DNA from: Gloeocapsa sp. PCC 73106
Lineage (GTDB): Bacteria; Cyanobacteriota; Cyanobacteriia; Cyanobacteriales; Gloeocapsaceae
Length of the DNA stretch: 64,000 nt
Direction of reading: 5' to 3'
Assembly (NCBI RefSeq): GCF_000332035.1
Contig: NZ_ALVY01000223.1
Coordinates: forward strand, 18,975 to 82,974
The notes below the pieces were generated by a model. That model was not told where the DNA came from. It saw only the letters and a list, made by a program, of their open reading frames with translations, and searched no databases. Positions within the stretch are counted from its first letter, which is position 1. The number at the start of each line of letters is the position of its first letter. This document shows, in pieces, positions 1 through 8,327 of this stretch. A program made the translations under genes and the position numbers.

Positions 1-1
1 T

Positions 2-568
2 CTATCTCTCGATAACAATTTTCGCAATACAAAAGAGATTGCAGCAGCTTGTAGGACTATTTTACAGGGTGAAGATATATATCAACCATGTAAAAGAAAA
101 GGAGAAATACCCAAAATTTACTTTAGTGACACTGAAGCTGATGAGGATCAGAAAATTGCAAAGTTTTTCAAGGATTCTGCCAGAAACTATAGAATACCAT
201 TGACTGGTGCTGCTATAATTTGTCCCAACATAGCAATTGCTCATAAATATGAGGAACGCATGAACCACACAGGATTAAAAGCTAAATATGTAGAAGGTTG
301 TAACATTAATATTAACTCTCCCTACATCAAAATAATCACTATGGATGCTTCCAAAGGATTAGAATTCGCATTTGTAGCGGTAGTAGGACTAAAAGAGGGA
401 ATATTTCCTGAGTCGAATTCAGATAATCTCAAACAGCTAAAAAGATTATTTTTTGTTGCTTGTTCGAGAGCAATGTACAATCTGGGGGTATTTGCAGATT
501 ATAGCCATCCCTCGCGGTTAATCAATAATTTGGAAAAACCTTATTGGGATAGAGAAAGAGGTAATTAA
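2..568 (+). CDS. UvrD-like superfamily I helicase, C-terminal part (partial)
   Basis: The reading frame is open from base 2 and runs off the left edge, so only the last 188 residues are present. Superfamily I helicase signatures can be read: LDNNFRNTKEIA near the start (motif IV region), TMDASKGLEFAFVAVVGL (motif V, around residue 114) and FFVACSRA (motif VI). These belong to the second RecA-like domain of UvrD/Rep/PcrA-type ATP-dependent helicases. An internal ATG at 200 is not the true start because the conserved motif lies upstream of it. The stop is 2 bp before the ATG of the kinase gene, so the two are very probably co-transcribed and translationally coupled. Whether a nuclease domain precedes the helicase cannot be seen. 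Confidence 0.85.
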   Translation, partial: LSLDNNFRNTKEIAAACRTILQGEDIYQPCKRKGEIPKIYFSDTEADEDQKIAKFFKDSARNYRIPLTGAAIICPNIAIAHKYEERMNHTGLKAKYVEGCNININSPYIKIITMDASKGLEFAFVAVVGLKEGIFPESNSDNLKQLKRLFFVACSRAMYNLGVFADYSHPSRLINNLEKPYWDRERGN

Positions 569-570
569 TC

Positions 571-2895
571 ATGGTTGCAGGTCCCATAGAAATAATTAGC
601 TTAAAAGATTGGTTAGTAGCTTCAGGCGATCGCTCCTGGTTGGAACTAAGTCAGAAAATAGTAAATCCCCTGGAAAATGAAAAACCAATCATAGATTGTA
701 CCGATGTTAACCCCAGTGATTTAAGCGATGAGCAAAAATCTTTTCTTTTTTATTTACCTCAACAACAAGGATGGAGATTCGCTAAGTATGTCACAGTATT
801 TCATAATGTAAATGACGAGTTGGGAGATTTCTTGAGCAAGGTTATTAACGGAACTATCATAATTGCCGATCCCATTAAGAGAAATCCACTTCCTAATGTT
901 CTCACTCCCGGGACTTTAATTGGGCACCGATATGAAATAGTAAAATTAATCGGTAAAGGAAGTTTTGGACAGACTTATTTAGCTAGAGATACTAACATAC
1001 CCGGTCATCCTCAACGTCTAGTTAAACAGTTTAAACCGGTAGCTTCAGAAGAGGGGACCATCTCCACCGCTAAAGAACAGTTCACCAGAGAAGCAGCGAT
1101 TTTAGCCCAACTTAGCCATAATTGTATTCCTCAACTCTATGATTACTTTGAAGAACATAAAGAATTTTATTTAGTTCAAGAATTGATCCAAGGATCGCCT
1201 TTAAATACTTTAATGGAAGCAGGACATCCCTGGAGTGAATCAGAAATTACTAAGCTCTTAGAAGATATTCTAGAACCCTTGAAATATCTCCATAGTCAAA
1301 ATATTATTCATAGAGATATTAAACCTTCTAATTTAATTCGTCGTGATGGCGATGGCAAGATAGTCCTCATCGATTTTGGCTCGGTTAAAGCAATAAGCCC
1401 AGTCCTACCTAAGGGTGGTGCTGCAGGAACTATTATAGGGACTAGAGGGTATATGTCTCCCGAGCAAAGTATAGGAACCCCTCGTTTATCTAGCGATCTA
1501 TTTTCGGTGGGTATGGTAGCGATTCAAGCAGCTACAGGTTGTGAACCTCAAGAAAAGGGTCACAGTGATTGGAAAAATCATACTCCACACTTAAAACCTA
1601 GACTAAAAGAATTCATTGACAAGTTAACATCATACAATTATACAGACCGTTACAATTCAGCCGGTGAAGCTTTAGAGGCACTTAAGGCGGAACCTCCTGA
1701 CGACAAACCGATAACTCCTAACAAACCGATACATCTTAAAAAAGTACGTGTAGCTGTTTTATCTCTAATGGGATTGGGAGCTTTGGGTGTATTTTTAATA
1801 TCAATTCCCTATTTTCGTAAGCCTAAAATTAGTGTTCTTGAAGTTACTATAGGTACTTTATGGGCACCTGAAAGTTATAGTGGTTTATCTAATCATCTCG
1901 AAGCAGAGTTAGTTCCAGCAAATTACTTTGATTTTCTCAAGGGAAAAAAGATCACGGTAATTGTTGATGGAGATAAAACTTTAGCCTACAGTGAAGCTAG
2001 AAAGAGAATGGCTGCAAAAGAATGGGATATAGCTTTTACCCTTTCACCGGTTAATTCAATTTTTGCTATTGATCTTGGCTATACCTATGTGGCTGCTATG
2101 TTTCCCGATAGTCAAGGGTATGAAGGGGGATTATTTGTTAAAAATGATAGTCCAATTCAATCTATAGATGATATTAAAGCTGATACGGTTGTTGCTTTAG
2201 GAGGATTTAATTCCGCTTCTAGTTTTTATATGCCATCTTATGTGCTTTATGGTAGAACAATTACAGTAGATTTAGGTAATCGCGGTCAAGGAATAGTTGA
2301 TAAAATAAAAAGTGGGGAAGCTGAAGTAGGTGCAGCGGCGATTGGCGATTCAATTAGAAAAGATGACCCCGAATTAAGGATTATTCATGTTAGCAGTAAA
2401 ATTCCAGGAGGAGGAGTTTATTTATCCCCTGAACTATCTCAAAGGGATAAGGAATCCCTAAAAAAAGTAATGCTTTCTGCTTCTGCGGAAATCCAAAAAG
2501 AAGCTAACTATGGTCCCAATATTCCTGAACCAGATTATACAGAATTTAGAAAAATCATGGATAGAGTTGATACCATTTTAGTTTGTTCAGATTTTAGTAA
2601 AAATCCCGTCCAGTTTTTTTGTCCAGAGAATGTAACTATCTCTAACATTAAAGGTACTGTCAATGGCGTATCATTGAAAGACGGTAAATACTTACTAAGA
2701 ACAGCAGATCAAAATAATAATGTATATTACTTTAAGATAGCTGAAGATTTATTTGAGAGTATAGTGGGGAGCTCTGATTTAACTAAAATTCAAGGAAAAA
2801 ATGTAGAAATTAATACCCCATCATTGCCCATCGCAAATCAAATTGAATTCATTCTGGAAATCAATCAACCTCAACAATTTCAAATCCTTGATTAA
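571..2895 (+). CDS. Ser/Thr protein kinase fused to a PhnD-like substrate-binding domain
   Basis: A 774-residue protein. Residues 1-115 are an N-terminal region I do not recognise. Residues about 120-370 are a Hanks-type kinase: glycine loop GKGSFG (128-133), VKQF lysine K152, catalytic HRDIKPSN (247-254), DFG (268-270), and GTRGYMSPEQ activation-segment end. One hydrophobic membrane segment follows at about 393-414. Residues about 421-660 resemble periplasmic phosphate/phosphonate-type (PhnD) binding proteins, and a further ~100 residues of unknown type follow. The topology would put the kinase in the cytoplasm and the binding domain outside, like a one-component receptor kinase; this is inference. 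An AGAGG ribosome site lies within the end of the helicase gene, which overlaps functionally with it. Confidence 0.85.
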   Translation: MVAGPIEIISLKDWLVASGDRSWLELSQKIVNPLENEKPIIDCTDVNPSDLSDEQKSFLFYLPQQQGWRFAKYVTVFHNVNDELGDFLSKVINGTIIIADPIKRNPLPNVLTPGTLIGHRYEIVKLIGKGSFGQTYLARDTNIPGHPQRLVKQFKPVASEEGTISTAKEQFTREAAILAQLSHNCIPQLYDYFEEHKEFYLVQELIQGSPLNTLMEAGHPWSESEITKLLEDILEPLKYLHSQNIIHRDIKPSNLIRRDGDGKIVLIDFGSVKAISPVLPKGGAAGTIIGTRGYMSPEQSIGTPRLSSDLFSVGMVAIQAATGCEPQEKGHSDWKNHTPHLKPRLKEFIDKLTSYNYTDRYNSAGEALEALKAEPPDDKPITPNKPIHLKKVRVAVLSLMGLGALGVFLISIPYFRKPKISVLEVTIGTLWAPESYSGLSNHLEAELVPANYFDFLKGKKITVIVDGDKTLAYSEARKRMAAKEWDIAFTLSPVNSIFAIDLGYTYVAAMFPDSQGYEGGLFVKNDSPIQSIDDIKADTVVALGGFNSASSFYMPSYVLYGRTITVDLGNRGQGIVDKIKSGEAEVGAAAIGDSIRKDDPELRIIHVSSKIPGGGVYLSPELSQRDKESLKKVMLSASAEIQKEANYGPNIPEPDYTEFRKIMDRVDTILVCSDFSKNPVQFFCPENVTISNIKGTVNGVSLKDGKYLLRTADQNNNVYYFKIAEDLFESIVGSSDLTKIQGKNVEINTPSLPIANQIEFILEINQPQQFQILD

Positions 2896-3001
2896 GTACA
2901 GCGCGGAGCGCAGGGTAAACTCAGATGTTCCACCTTTATCAAAAGTTATTAGTTGCGCTAGGGTTTAGGGTGCAGGGTGTGGGGTGTAGGGCAAATTTTT
3001 A

Positions 3002-3104
3002 ATATCATATCCGGATGATTGACCAAAATAAAAAACTTTGTGTCCTTTGTGTCTTTGTGGTTTTTCATCGTTCTTAATTATGGGTATTTAACCGGAATTG
3101 ATAT
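3002..3104 (+). repeat. ~103-bp dispersed repeat, copy 1
   Basis: This stretch recurs in inverted orientation at 21788-21890 with about 90 percent identity by eye, including the shared central block around the TTTGTGTCCTTTGTGTCT region and ATATC/GATAT ends. No coding sense is apparent. It could be a non-autonomous mobile element or a structured repeat. Confidence 0.75.
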
Positions 3105-3121
3105 AAGTATAAATCCTTACT

Positions 3122-3156
3122 GTTCCCCGTTCCCTGTTCCCTGTTCCCTATTCCCT
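3122..3156 (+). repeat. Heptameric short tandem repeat (GTTCCCT x5)
   Basis: Five consecutive 7-bp units (GTTCCCC, three GTTCCCT, ATTCCCT). Such heptamer STRR arrays are a known feature of cyanobacterial intergenic DNA. The last unit runs into the stop codon of gdhA, which reads from the other strand. Confidence 0.85.
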
Positions 3157-4444
3157 ATAACTGATTGACATAGTAATCCCGCGTTCCTTTAGCATCGAGG
3201 GCTTCCCCTAAGCGATTTAAAGCGTGGATATAAGCAGCTGTGCGCATAGAAACGCCGAATTCTTGGGATATCTTCCAAGTTCTTTCGGTTTCTTCCGCCA
3301 TTTTGCCCTTAAGTCGCTCGTTTACTTCTGTGAGATTCCAATAGAGTCCGCTGCGATTTTGTACCCATTCAAAATAACTGACGGTTACACCACCCGCGTT
3401 AATTAAGATATCGGGAAATACATGAATTCCTTTTTTTTCTAAGATTTGGTCTGCTGCAGAATTAATGGGACCATTAGCGACTTCAAAGATAAATTTTGCC
3501 TGAATATCATTAGCGTTAGCTTCGGTAATTTGGTTTTCTAAAGCCGCGGGAATTAACACATCTACGTCTAAAGCTAAAAGTTCAGCATTAGTAATCAATC
3601 TATGTTCTACAATGTTACAAACGCTTTTGTCGCAGTAAACCGCTTTCATCGAGCCACCTGCGTTTTTATACTGACGTACACTGGGGATATCCAGACCATG
3701 TTCTGCGTAGATTCCCCCTTGAGAATCGCTGACAGCGACAACTTTATAACCCACTTTAGCGAGTAATTCGGCGAGGATTGCACCCACATTACCGAATCCT
3801 TGGATAGCGACGGTGGTTTGTGCAGGAAGTTGAGAAAATTTGGGTAAGATGGCTGAGATCGCGTAATAAGCACCCATAGCTGTAGCGCTGGTACGTCCTT
3901 GGCTACCCCCCATGGTAATGGGTTTACCTGTCACCACAGCCGGGCTAATGCGACGGGTAATAATAGAGTAATGGTCCATCATCCAACCCATAATCATTTC
4001 GTTAGTATAGACGTCTGGAGCGAGAATATCCACATCTGGACCGATAAAATCAGCGATCGCCTCGATATAACCCCGACTCAATCTTTCCAATTCTTGCTTA
4101 GATAGTTGTTTAGGATTAACCGTAATACCACCTTTAGCACCACCGAAGGGCAAATTTAACAACGCTGATTTAAAAGTCATCCAAAAAGCCAGAGATTGAA
4201 CCTCATCCAGTGAGACACTAGGATGGTAGCGTACACCGCCTTTTCCTGGTCCACGAGTATCGTCGTAGCGCACGCGATAGCCCTGAAAAATACTCAGGGA
4301 ACCGTCATCCATGCGTACGGGGATAGAAACGGTCAAACTAGCCTTAGGATATTTGAGACGCTTGAGGGTATCTTCCGAGATGGGGACATAAGCGAGAGCT
4401 TTTTCTAATCTTTTACTAGCGTCAGCGAATAGGGATTCAGACAT
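3155..4444 (-). CDS. gdhA: Glutamate dehydrogenase (Glu/Leu/Phe/Val family)
   Basis: A 429-residue enzyme that interconverts glutamate with 2-oxoglutarate and ammonium using NAD(P). The substrate-site lysines sit in GPGKGGVRYHP (K68), FKSALLNLPFGGAKGG (K92, K104), and the catalytic Asp in LAPDVYTN (D144). The Rossmann motif GFGNVG is at about 216-221. Length and motifs fit the hexameric bacterial/archaeal type. The ATG gives an N-terminus typical of the family. The gene stands alone between repeats: a heptamer array touches its stop codon, and a second repeat array lies upstream at 4446-4556. In cyanobacteria ammonium assimilation is mainly by GS-GOGAT, so this enzyme is likely auxiliary or catabolic (known of the group, not seen here). 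Confidence 0.95.
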   Translation of the reverse strand: MSESLFADASKRLEKALAYVPISEDTLKRLKYPKASLTVSIPVRMDDGSLSIFQGYRVRYDDTRGPGKGGVRYHPSVSLDEVQSLAFWMTFKSALLNLPFGGAKGGITVNPKQLSKQELERLSRGYIEAIADFIGPDVDILAPDVYTNEMIMGWMMDHYSIITRRISPAVVTGKPITMGGSQGRTSATAMGAYYAISAILPKFSQLPAQTTVAIQGFGNVGAILAELLAKVGYKVVAVSDSQGGIYAEHGLDIPSVRQYKNAGGSMKAVYCDKSVCNIVEHRLITNAELLALDVDVLIPAALENQITEANANDIQAKFIFEVANGPINSAADQILEKKGIHVFPDILINAGGVTVSYFEWVQNRSGLYWNLTEVNERLKGKMAEETERTWKISQEFGVSMRTAAYIHALNRLGEALDAKGTRDYYVNQL

Positions 4445-4445
4445 G

Positions 4446-4556
4446 ATGATATAGCAATAGAAGGTAAGTTTAGGACAATTGAAACTTGTTAGGTGTTAGG
4501 TTAAACCTTTCCCCTTTCCCCTTTCCCCTTTCCCCTGCGCTCCGCGCTATAAACCT
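4446..4556 (+). repeat. Dispersed repeat with TTTCCCC x4 heptamer core
   Basis: The segment holds an AGCAATA...GGTAAGTTTAGG block, a GTTAGGTTAAACC block, four TTTCCCC heptamers (4508-4535), and a palindromic GCGCTCCGCGC end. An inverted relative with one heptamer unit lies at 34513-34588. It occupies the gap between nadB and gdhA. Confidence 0.7.
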
Positions 4557-6198
4557 AGGATAAAGGTGCGGTGAACCAACGTTCTCCTTGGATGAGAGTA
4601 TGTACTTGCCAAGCGTCGAGGGTTTCGGGATAATCAACTCGATAATGTCCCCCACGGCTTTCTTCACGAAAAGCTGCACTTTTGAGGATTAAATAGCCGA
4701 CATCGAGAAGATTAAAGGTTTCAGCATAGAGACGAATTTGACTCTCTGCTTCTGCTGAGGTAAAAACGAGATTCTCTTGAGGAAATGATTCTAATAAGTA
4801 TTGACTCAGGGGATTAGTGCGTAATTCTTGACGCCAAATTTCCACCTGGGCGATCGCCTTCTCCAGACTTGCCCCTGTGCGACAAATTCCCGCGCTTTCC
4901 CACATTAATAAGGGTAAACTAGAACGAATAGCCTCAATAGAGGTTAAAACTGCGGTAAAATCGGAGCTTATTTCTCTTTCTGGAATATTTATTGCTGCTG
5001 ATGTCACTGCTGTTAACTCTAGCTGAGACAATTGAGAAGCAAAGACCAAACACTCTAATAAAGAGTTACTCGCGAGACGATTAGCGCCGTGTACTCCCGT
5101 GCTTGCTGTTTCTCCTACGGCGTAAAGTCCCTCTATAGAGGTACAACTGCTTAAATCTGTGGCGATTCCTCCCATCCAATAGTGGGCCGCGGGTGCTACT
5201 GGAATTGGTTCGTTAAACACGTCGATACCCCAACGCTGACATACTTTGATGATGTTAGGGAAACGATGGCGAATTTTTTCTGGGGGTATGGGACTTAAAT
5301 CGAGATATATCTGGGCTTTTTCTAAATTGTTGTTTTGTAAATGAGTATAAATAGCTCTGCTGACTACATCTCTGGGCGCTAATTCCCCTGCTGGATGATA
5401 TTTAAATACAAAGCGATCGCCCTGACTATCTACTAAATGCGCCCCTTCCCCTCTAACGGCTTCACTAATGAGAAAACGAGGCGCTCCCTGTACGGTTAAA
5501 GCTGTGGGATGGAATTGTACGAATTCTACATCTTTAATTGTTGCTCCTGCTCGCCATGCTAGAGCTACTCCATCTCCGGTGCTTACTGGTGGGTTGGTAG
5601 TTTGGGCAAAAACCTGTCCCCCTCCCCCCGTGGCGATAATTACTGCTTTTGCTTTGAGCCAATAGATACGGTTTTGATAGAGTAGTCTTATCCCTTGACA
5701 ACGTTGGTGTTGTTCATCTAGCCAGAGACTCAAAGCCAACGCTTGAGGGAAGATTTCCAGATTGGGTTTAGCTAAAACTTTAGCGATGAGAGTGGCAACG
5801 ATCGCCTTTCCTGTCGTGTCTGCTGCGTGTAATACTCGAGGACGGGAGTGGGCAGCTTCTAGAGTCAGAGCTAGTTTATCTCCTTGACGATCAAAAGTTA
5901 CACCCAGATTCACCAGTGAGGCGATCGCTTCTGAAGCGTTATTTACTAAAAACTGCACCGCTTCAGCATCGCATAACCCTGATCCTGCTTTTAAGGTATC
6001 TTCCCAATGCAGCTTAGGGGAGTCTGATCCATCTATAGAAGCTGCTATTCCACCCTGTGCCCAGTCACTAGCACCAGTTTTCATCGTATCTTTAGTAATT
6101 ATACCTACGCGCAAATGTTCGGGCAAACATAAAGCTGTGTATAAGCCTGCAGCACCGGAACCTATTACCAAAACATCGAACTGGTGAGAATTGTTCAT
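4555..6198 (-). CDS. nadB: L-aspartate oxidase
   Basis: A 547-residue flavoprotein oxidising L-aspartate to iminoaspartate, the first step of de novo NAD synthesis, used with NadA. The FAD-binding motif DVLVIGSGAAGLYTALCL is at residues 9-26. The fumarate-reductase-like substrate region includes GGGGQVF, QFHPTAL and LISEAVRGEGA, and the FAD C-terminal signature GGIATDLSSCTSIEGLYAVGE is followed by GVHGANRLASNSLLE. These are diagnostic of NadB rather than succinate dehydrogenase SdhA. Length is normal for the family. nadA is not in this window, but nadD and an NrtR-type NAD regulator lie at 27-28.5 kb. Confidence 0.95.
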   Translation of the reverse strand: MNNSHQFDVLVIGSGAAGLYTALCLPEHLRVGIITKDTMKTGASDWAQGGIAASIDGSDSPKLHWEDTLKAGSGLCDAEAVQFLVNNASEAIASLVNLGVTFDRQGDKLALTLEAAHSRPRVLHAADTTGKAIVATLIAKVLAKPNLEIFPQALALSLWLDEQHQRCQGIRLLYQNRIYWLKAKAVIIATGGGGQVFAQTTNPPVSTGDGVALAWRAGATIKDVEFVQFHPTALTVQGAPRFLISEAVRGEGAHLVDSQGDRFVFKYHPAGELAPRDVVSRAIYTHLQNNNLEKAQIYLDLSPIPPEKIRHRFPNIIKVCQRWGIDVFNEPIPVAPAAHYWMGGIATDLSSCTSIEGLYAVGETASTGVHGANRLASNSLLECLVFASQLSQLELTAVTSAAINIPEREISSDFTAVLTSIEAIRSSLPLLMWESAGICRTGASLEKAIAQVEIWRQELRTNPLSQYLLESFPQENLVFTSAEAESQIRLYAETFNLLDVGYLILKSAAFREESRGGHYRVDYPETLDAWQVHTLIQGERWFTAPLS

Positions 6199-6215
6199 TG
6201 TCTATTGGTTTATCA

Positions 6216-6237
6216 CCCACTCAATCTAAAGAGTGGG
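6216..6237 (-). terminator. Hairpin downstream of psbU
   Basis: A perfect 7-bp inverted repeat, CCCACTC and GAGTGGG, with an 8-nt loop, lies between the psbU stop and the nadB start. No clear U-tract follows on the minus strand, so it may be a weak terminator or an RNA-stabilising 3' end. Confidence 0.5.
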
Positions 6238-6251
6238 CAAGAACTAGCCTT

Positions 6252-6635
6252 TTAGTAGATACCAGGGTTATAGCGGTCTCCCCCTTCGTTAAACACATCT
6301 GCCTGAGGAGTGACGGTAAACTCAGTCATATGTTCTGATAGTAGTTCTTTTTGGCGTCCAGATAGTCCTGGGATTTTTAAAACATCGTCTACTTGCTCGT
6401 AGGGAGCATTATTAACGATCAAAGCGGCTAAAGTAGGATAATAGCCTCTGTATTTCCGAAACAAGCGCACGTTAGCGTTGTTTAAGTCTACTTTTTTCCC
6501 ATAATCGCTGCCGAGTACAGCGTCTGCTGGGTTACGCATATCCACTTCTGCTGCTATTGCAGGGGAATATCCCCAAAACGAGAGCAAGCTACAACACATG
6601 ATCACTAAAACCAAAGCTGAAATCAACTTTTTCAT
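6252..6635 (-). CDS. psbU: Photosystem II extrinsic 12 kDa protein PsbU
   Basis: PsbU sits on the lumenal face of photosystem II and stabilises the oxygen-evolving Mn cluster in cyanobacteria and red algae. I chose the ATG at 6635 (127 residues) because it gives a proper signal peptide (MKKLISALVLVIMCC..., cleavage after SPAIAA) and has an AGGAG site 11 nt upstream. A longer frame from 6692 lacks this logic. The mature part shows the helix-hairpin-helix fold: VDLNNANVRLFRKYRGYYPT and LKIPGLSGRQKELL. The region just upstream is the broken 3' end of a group II intron, so the promoter must lie in the short AT-rich gap 6636-6723. Confidence 0.95.
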   Translation of the reverse strand: MKKLISALVLVIMCCSLLSFWGYSPAIAAEVDMRNPADAVLGSDYGKKVDLNNANVRLFRKYRGYYPTLAALIVNNAPYEQVDDVLKIPGLSGRQKELLSEHMTEFTVTPQADVFNEGGDRYNPGIY

Positions 6636-6710
6636 CAATTTCAAGTCTCCTAATATATTAAATATGGTTTTTTCAAGTTCAGACAAAATCAAAGAGCACT
6701 AGAAAAGATT

Positions 6711-6735
6711 TTAAGATATAACATTAAAATCTTAA
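6711..6735 (-). terminator. Hairpin at the end of the intron-ORF fragment
   Basis: An inverted repeat AAGATTTTA...TTAAAATCTT straddles the stop codon of the truncated intron ORF, just upstream of psbU. It may mark the junction where the intron was deleted or insulate psbU from upstream transcription. Confidence 0.35.
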
Positions 6736-7020
6736 CCTTGCTGTATTCCCTATCATATCCCCATGGGTACTTACAGTCAAATCGGCTGTTTTACCGTCAA
6801 CTCCAGCAGTTTTCTTTCCTTGGTTTAGTTGAGTCACTTGTCGGATTGCGAGCATTCTTGCTGCATAGGAACTCATGACCAGTTTTTGTAGACGTTTGGC
6901 TTTAGCCATGTCGCCAACTTGAACTGCTTGAAATATTCTCTTTTGCAATCTGAACAAATCTCGGCGTAATTTACGCCAGTTGATTTGTTGCCAATCATCG
7001 CTAGTTTTTACCTGCGTCAT
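6724..7020 (-). pseudogene. Group II intron reverse transcriptase/maturase, N-terminal fragment
   Basis: The 98 residues match the N-terminal domain (RVT_N type) of group II intron-encoded proteins: DWQQINWRKLRRDLFRLQKRIFQAV and QVTQLNQGKKTAGVDG can be read. Full-length proteins have about 500-600 residues with RT, maturase and often HNH domains, all absent here. The frame ends shortly after GKTADLTVSTHGD with a short non-homologous tail, so the gene is a 5' remnant. RT activity cannot remain. Confidence 0.85.
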
Positions 7021-7541
7021 AATCCCTCGATTGTTTACTTAAGAACATTGTCTGATATCCTTTTGGCAATTACGCCTCATCCTACCCGATGCTTGGTTTT
7101 CCGCTATTCGTCTAGCCTACTTGGGTTTACGACACCTCAAGACCAAGAGTCATCGTTTTTATTCGTTCCGTTCATTCGATTGTTTGACGACTTAGGATGA
7201 TTCAATTTGTCTATCTCCCCCTCAGAGAATACTAGATCCCAACACTAAAGGCTAGTGAGAGTGTAGGAGATGTGGTCGTACCATTTGTGTTCAGATTGGT
7301 AGCCAAGTATTAAGACACTTTTTTAGAATCAGTTTATCCATATCGTCTCCCCTTTAGCGCCAGTGTGACCTATCTGGTTTAGTCTCTGATTGCGCCCTGT
7401 TGGCAGCTTCACTCTCTTAGAAACGAACCTTTGCCGGTGTGCCCAGGTCGGGAGTCACGTTTCTCTCTACGGGAAGGACTTTCACCTTCATCGAACGAAC
7501 AGTTAGGGTTACATACGGTTTTATCTCCCCACATTCAGCAC
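7021..7541 (-). mobile_element. 5' part of a truncated group II intron (non-coding domain I region)
   Basis: About 520 bp precede the intron ORF on the minus strand and contain no other gene. The region looks like a structured intron 5' portion: a GTGCTGAATGTGGGG segment at 7541 resembles a GUGYG-type 5' end, and GATGAAGGTGAAAGTCCTTC plus GAGAGTGAAGCTGCC segments fit the domain I stems usual in such introns. The 3' half (rest of the ORF, domains V and VI) is missing. The exact 5' boundary is my estimate. Confidence 0.55.
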
Positions 7542-7646
7542 ATCTATCTCTGAAAGCGCGCGCCGCGATCGCGATTCATTCAGATAATGAAGTTACTCTT
7601 TGTGAACTATCAGGTATCATTAAGAAAATTTACCTATACCAGTCCC

Positions 7647-8327
7647 ATGACCATCACTTTTCCTAAGGATATTATTAGTAAAGTTCTTTCTCCTGCGGTT
7701 AATCTCTGGTTACATTCTCAACTAGATCAAGTCCAACAGCTTCAGGTTGAAATTACCGGTGCTAATCGCCAAATTATCAGCGGTTATATTCCTTTTGTGT
7801 CTCTCAGTTGTAGTCACCCAGTCTATCAAGGAATACATTTAGCTCGAGTAGCCATCCAGGGAGAAAACATCAAAATAAACCTAGGACAAGTCATCAAAGG
7901 TCAACCACTACGCTTATCAGAGCCTATTTTAGTCACAGGAGAGATTAGCCTAGAAGAAAGTCAACTCAATCTCTCTTTAGCGTCTCCTCTGTTATCTGGC
8001 GCTTTAACCGATTTACTCAGGGACTTCCTCTCTGGAACCTCTTTAGAAAATTACCAGATCAGATGGGTAAATCTGGAGATTAAACCAGATAAATTAATTA
8101 TGAGTGGTATAGCTAACAATGATCAAACCATTACCCTGCGAACAGGTTTGAGTCTCGCTAGTCCCCGTAAACTACTATTTCATCCTCTTCAGATTGAAAC
8201 TGCCACAGATCACGTTAGTCTGAGTAAGTATGAAGTCGATCTCGGTTCCCAAGTACAATTAGAAAGTTTAATTCTTACTGAAGGTAAAATCAATTGCTCT
8301 GGTAAAGCCAGAATTACCTCCGACTAA
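7647..8327 (+). CDS. LmeA-like (DUF2993) lipid-binding family protein
   Basis: A 226-residue protein of the DUF2993/LmeA-type family common in cyanobacteria. Members are predicted beta-rich lipid-binding proteins related to tubular lipid-transfer folds. Recognisable features are [19 protein letters not shown] and the alternating beta-strand pattern [22 protein letters not shown]. No signal peptide is evident. The frame extends upstream to an ATG at 7587, but homologues usually begin close to the [16 protein letters not shown] start that I prefer. It ends 4 bp inside the convergent ccs1 gene. The exact function is not known to me. Confidence 0.7.
   Translation: MTITFPKDIISKVLSPAVNLWLHSQLDQVQQLQVEITGANRQIISGYIPFVSLSCSHPVYQGIHLARVAIQGENIKINLGQVIKGQPLRLSEPILVTGEISLEESQLNLSLASPLLSGALTDLLRDFLSGTSLENYQIRWVNLEIKPDKLIMSGIANNDQTITLRTGLSLASPRKLLFHPLQIETATDHVSLSKYEVDLGSQVQLESLILTEGKINCSGKARITSD

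Noticed and set aside
3646..4105. Small open frames inside gdhA
   Set aside because: Shadows of a strongly conserved coding frame on the minus strand.
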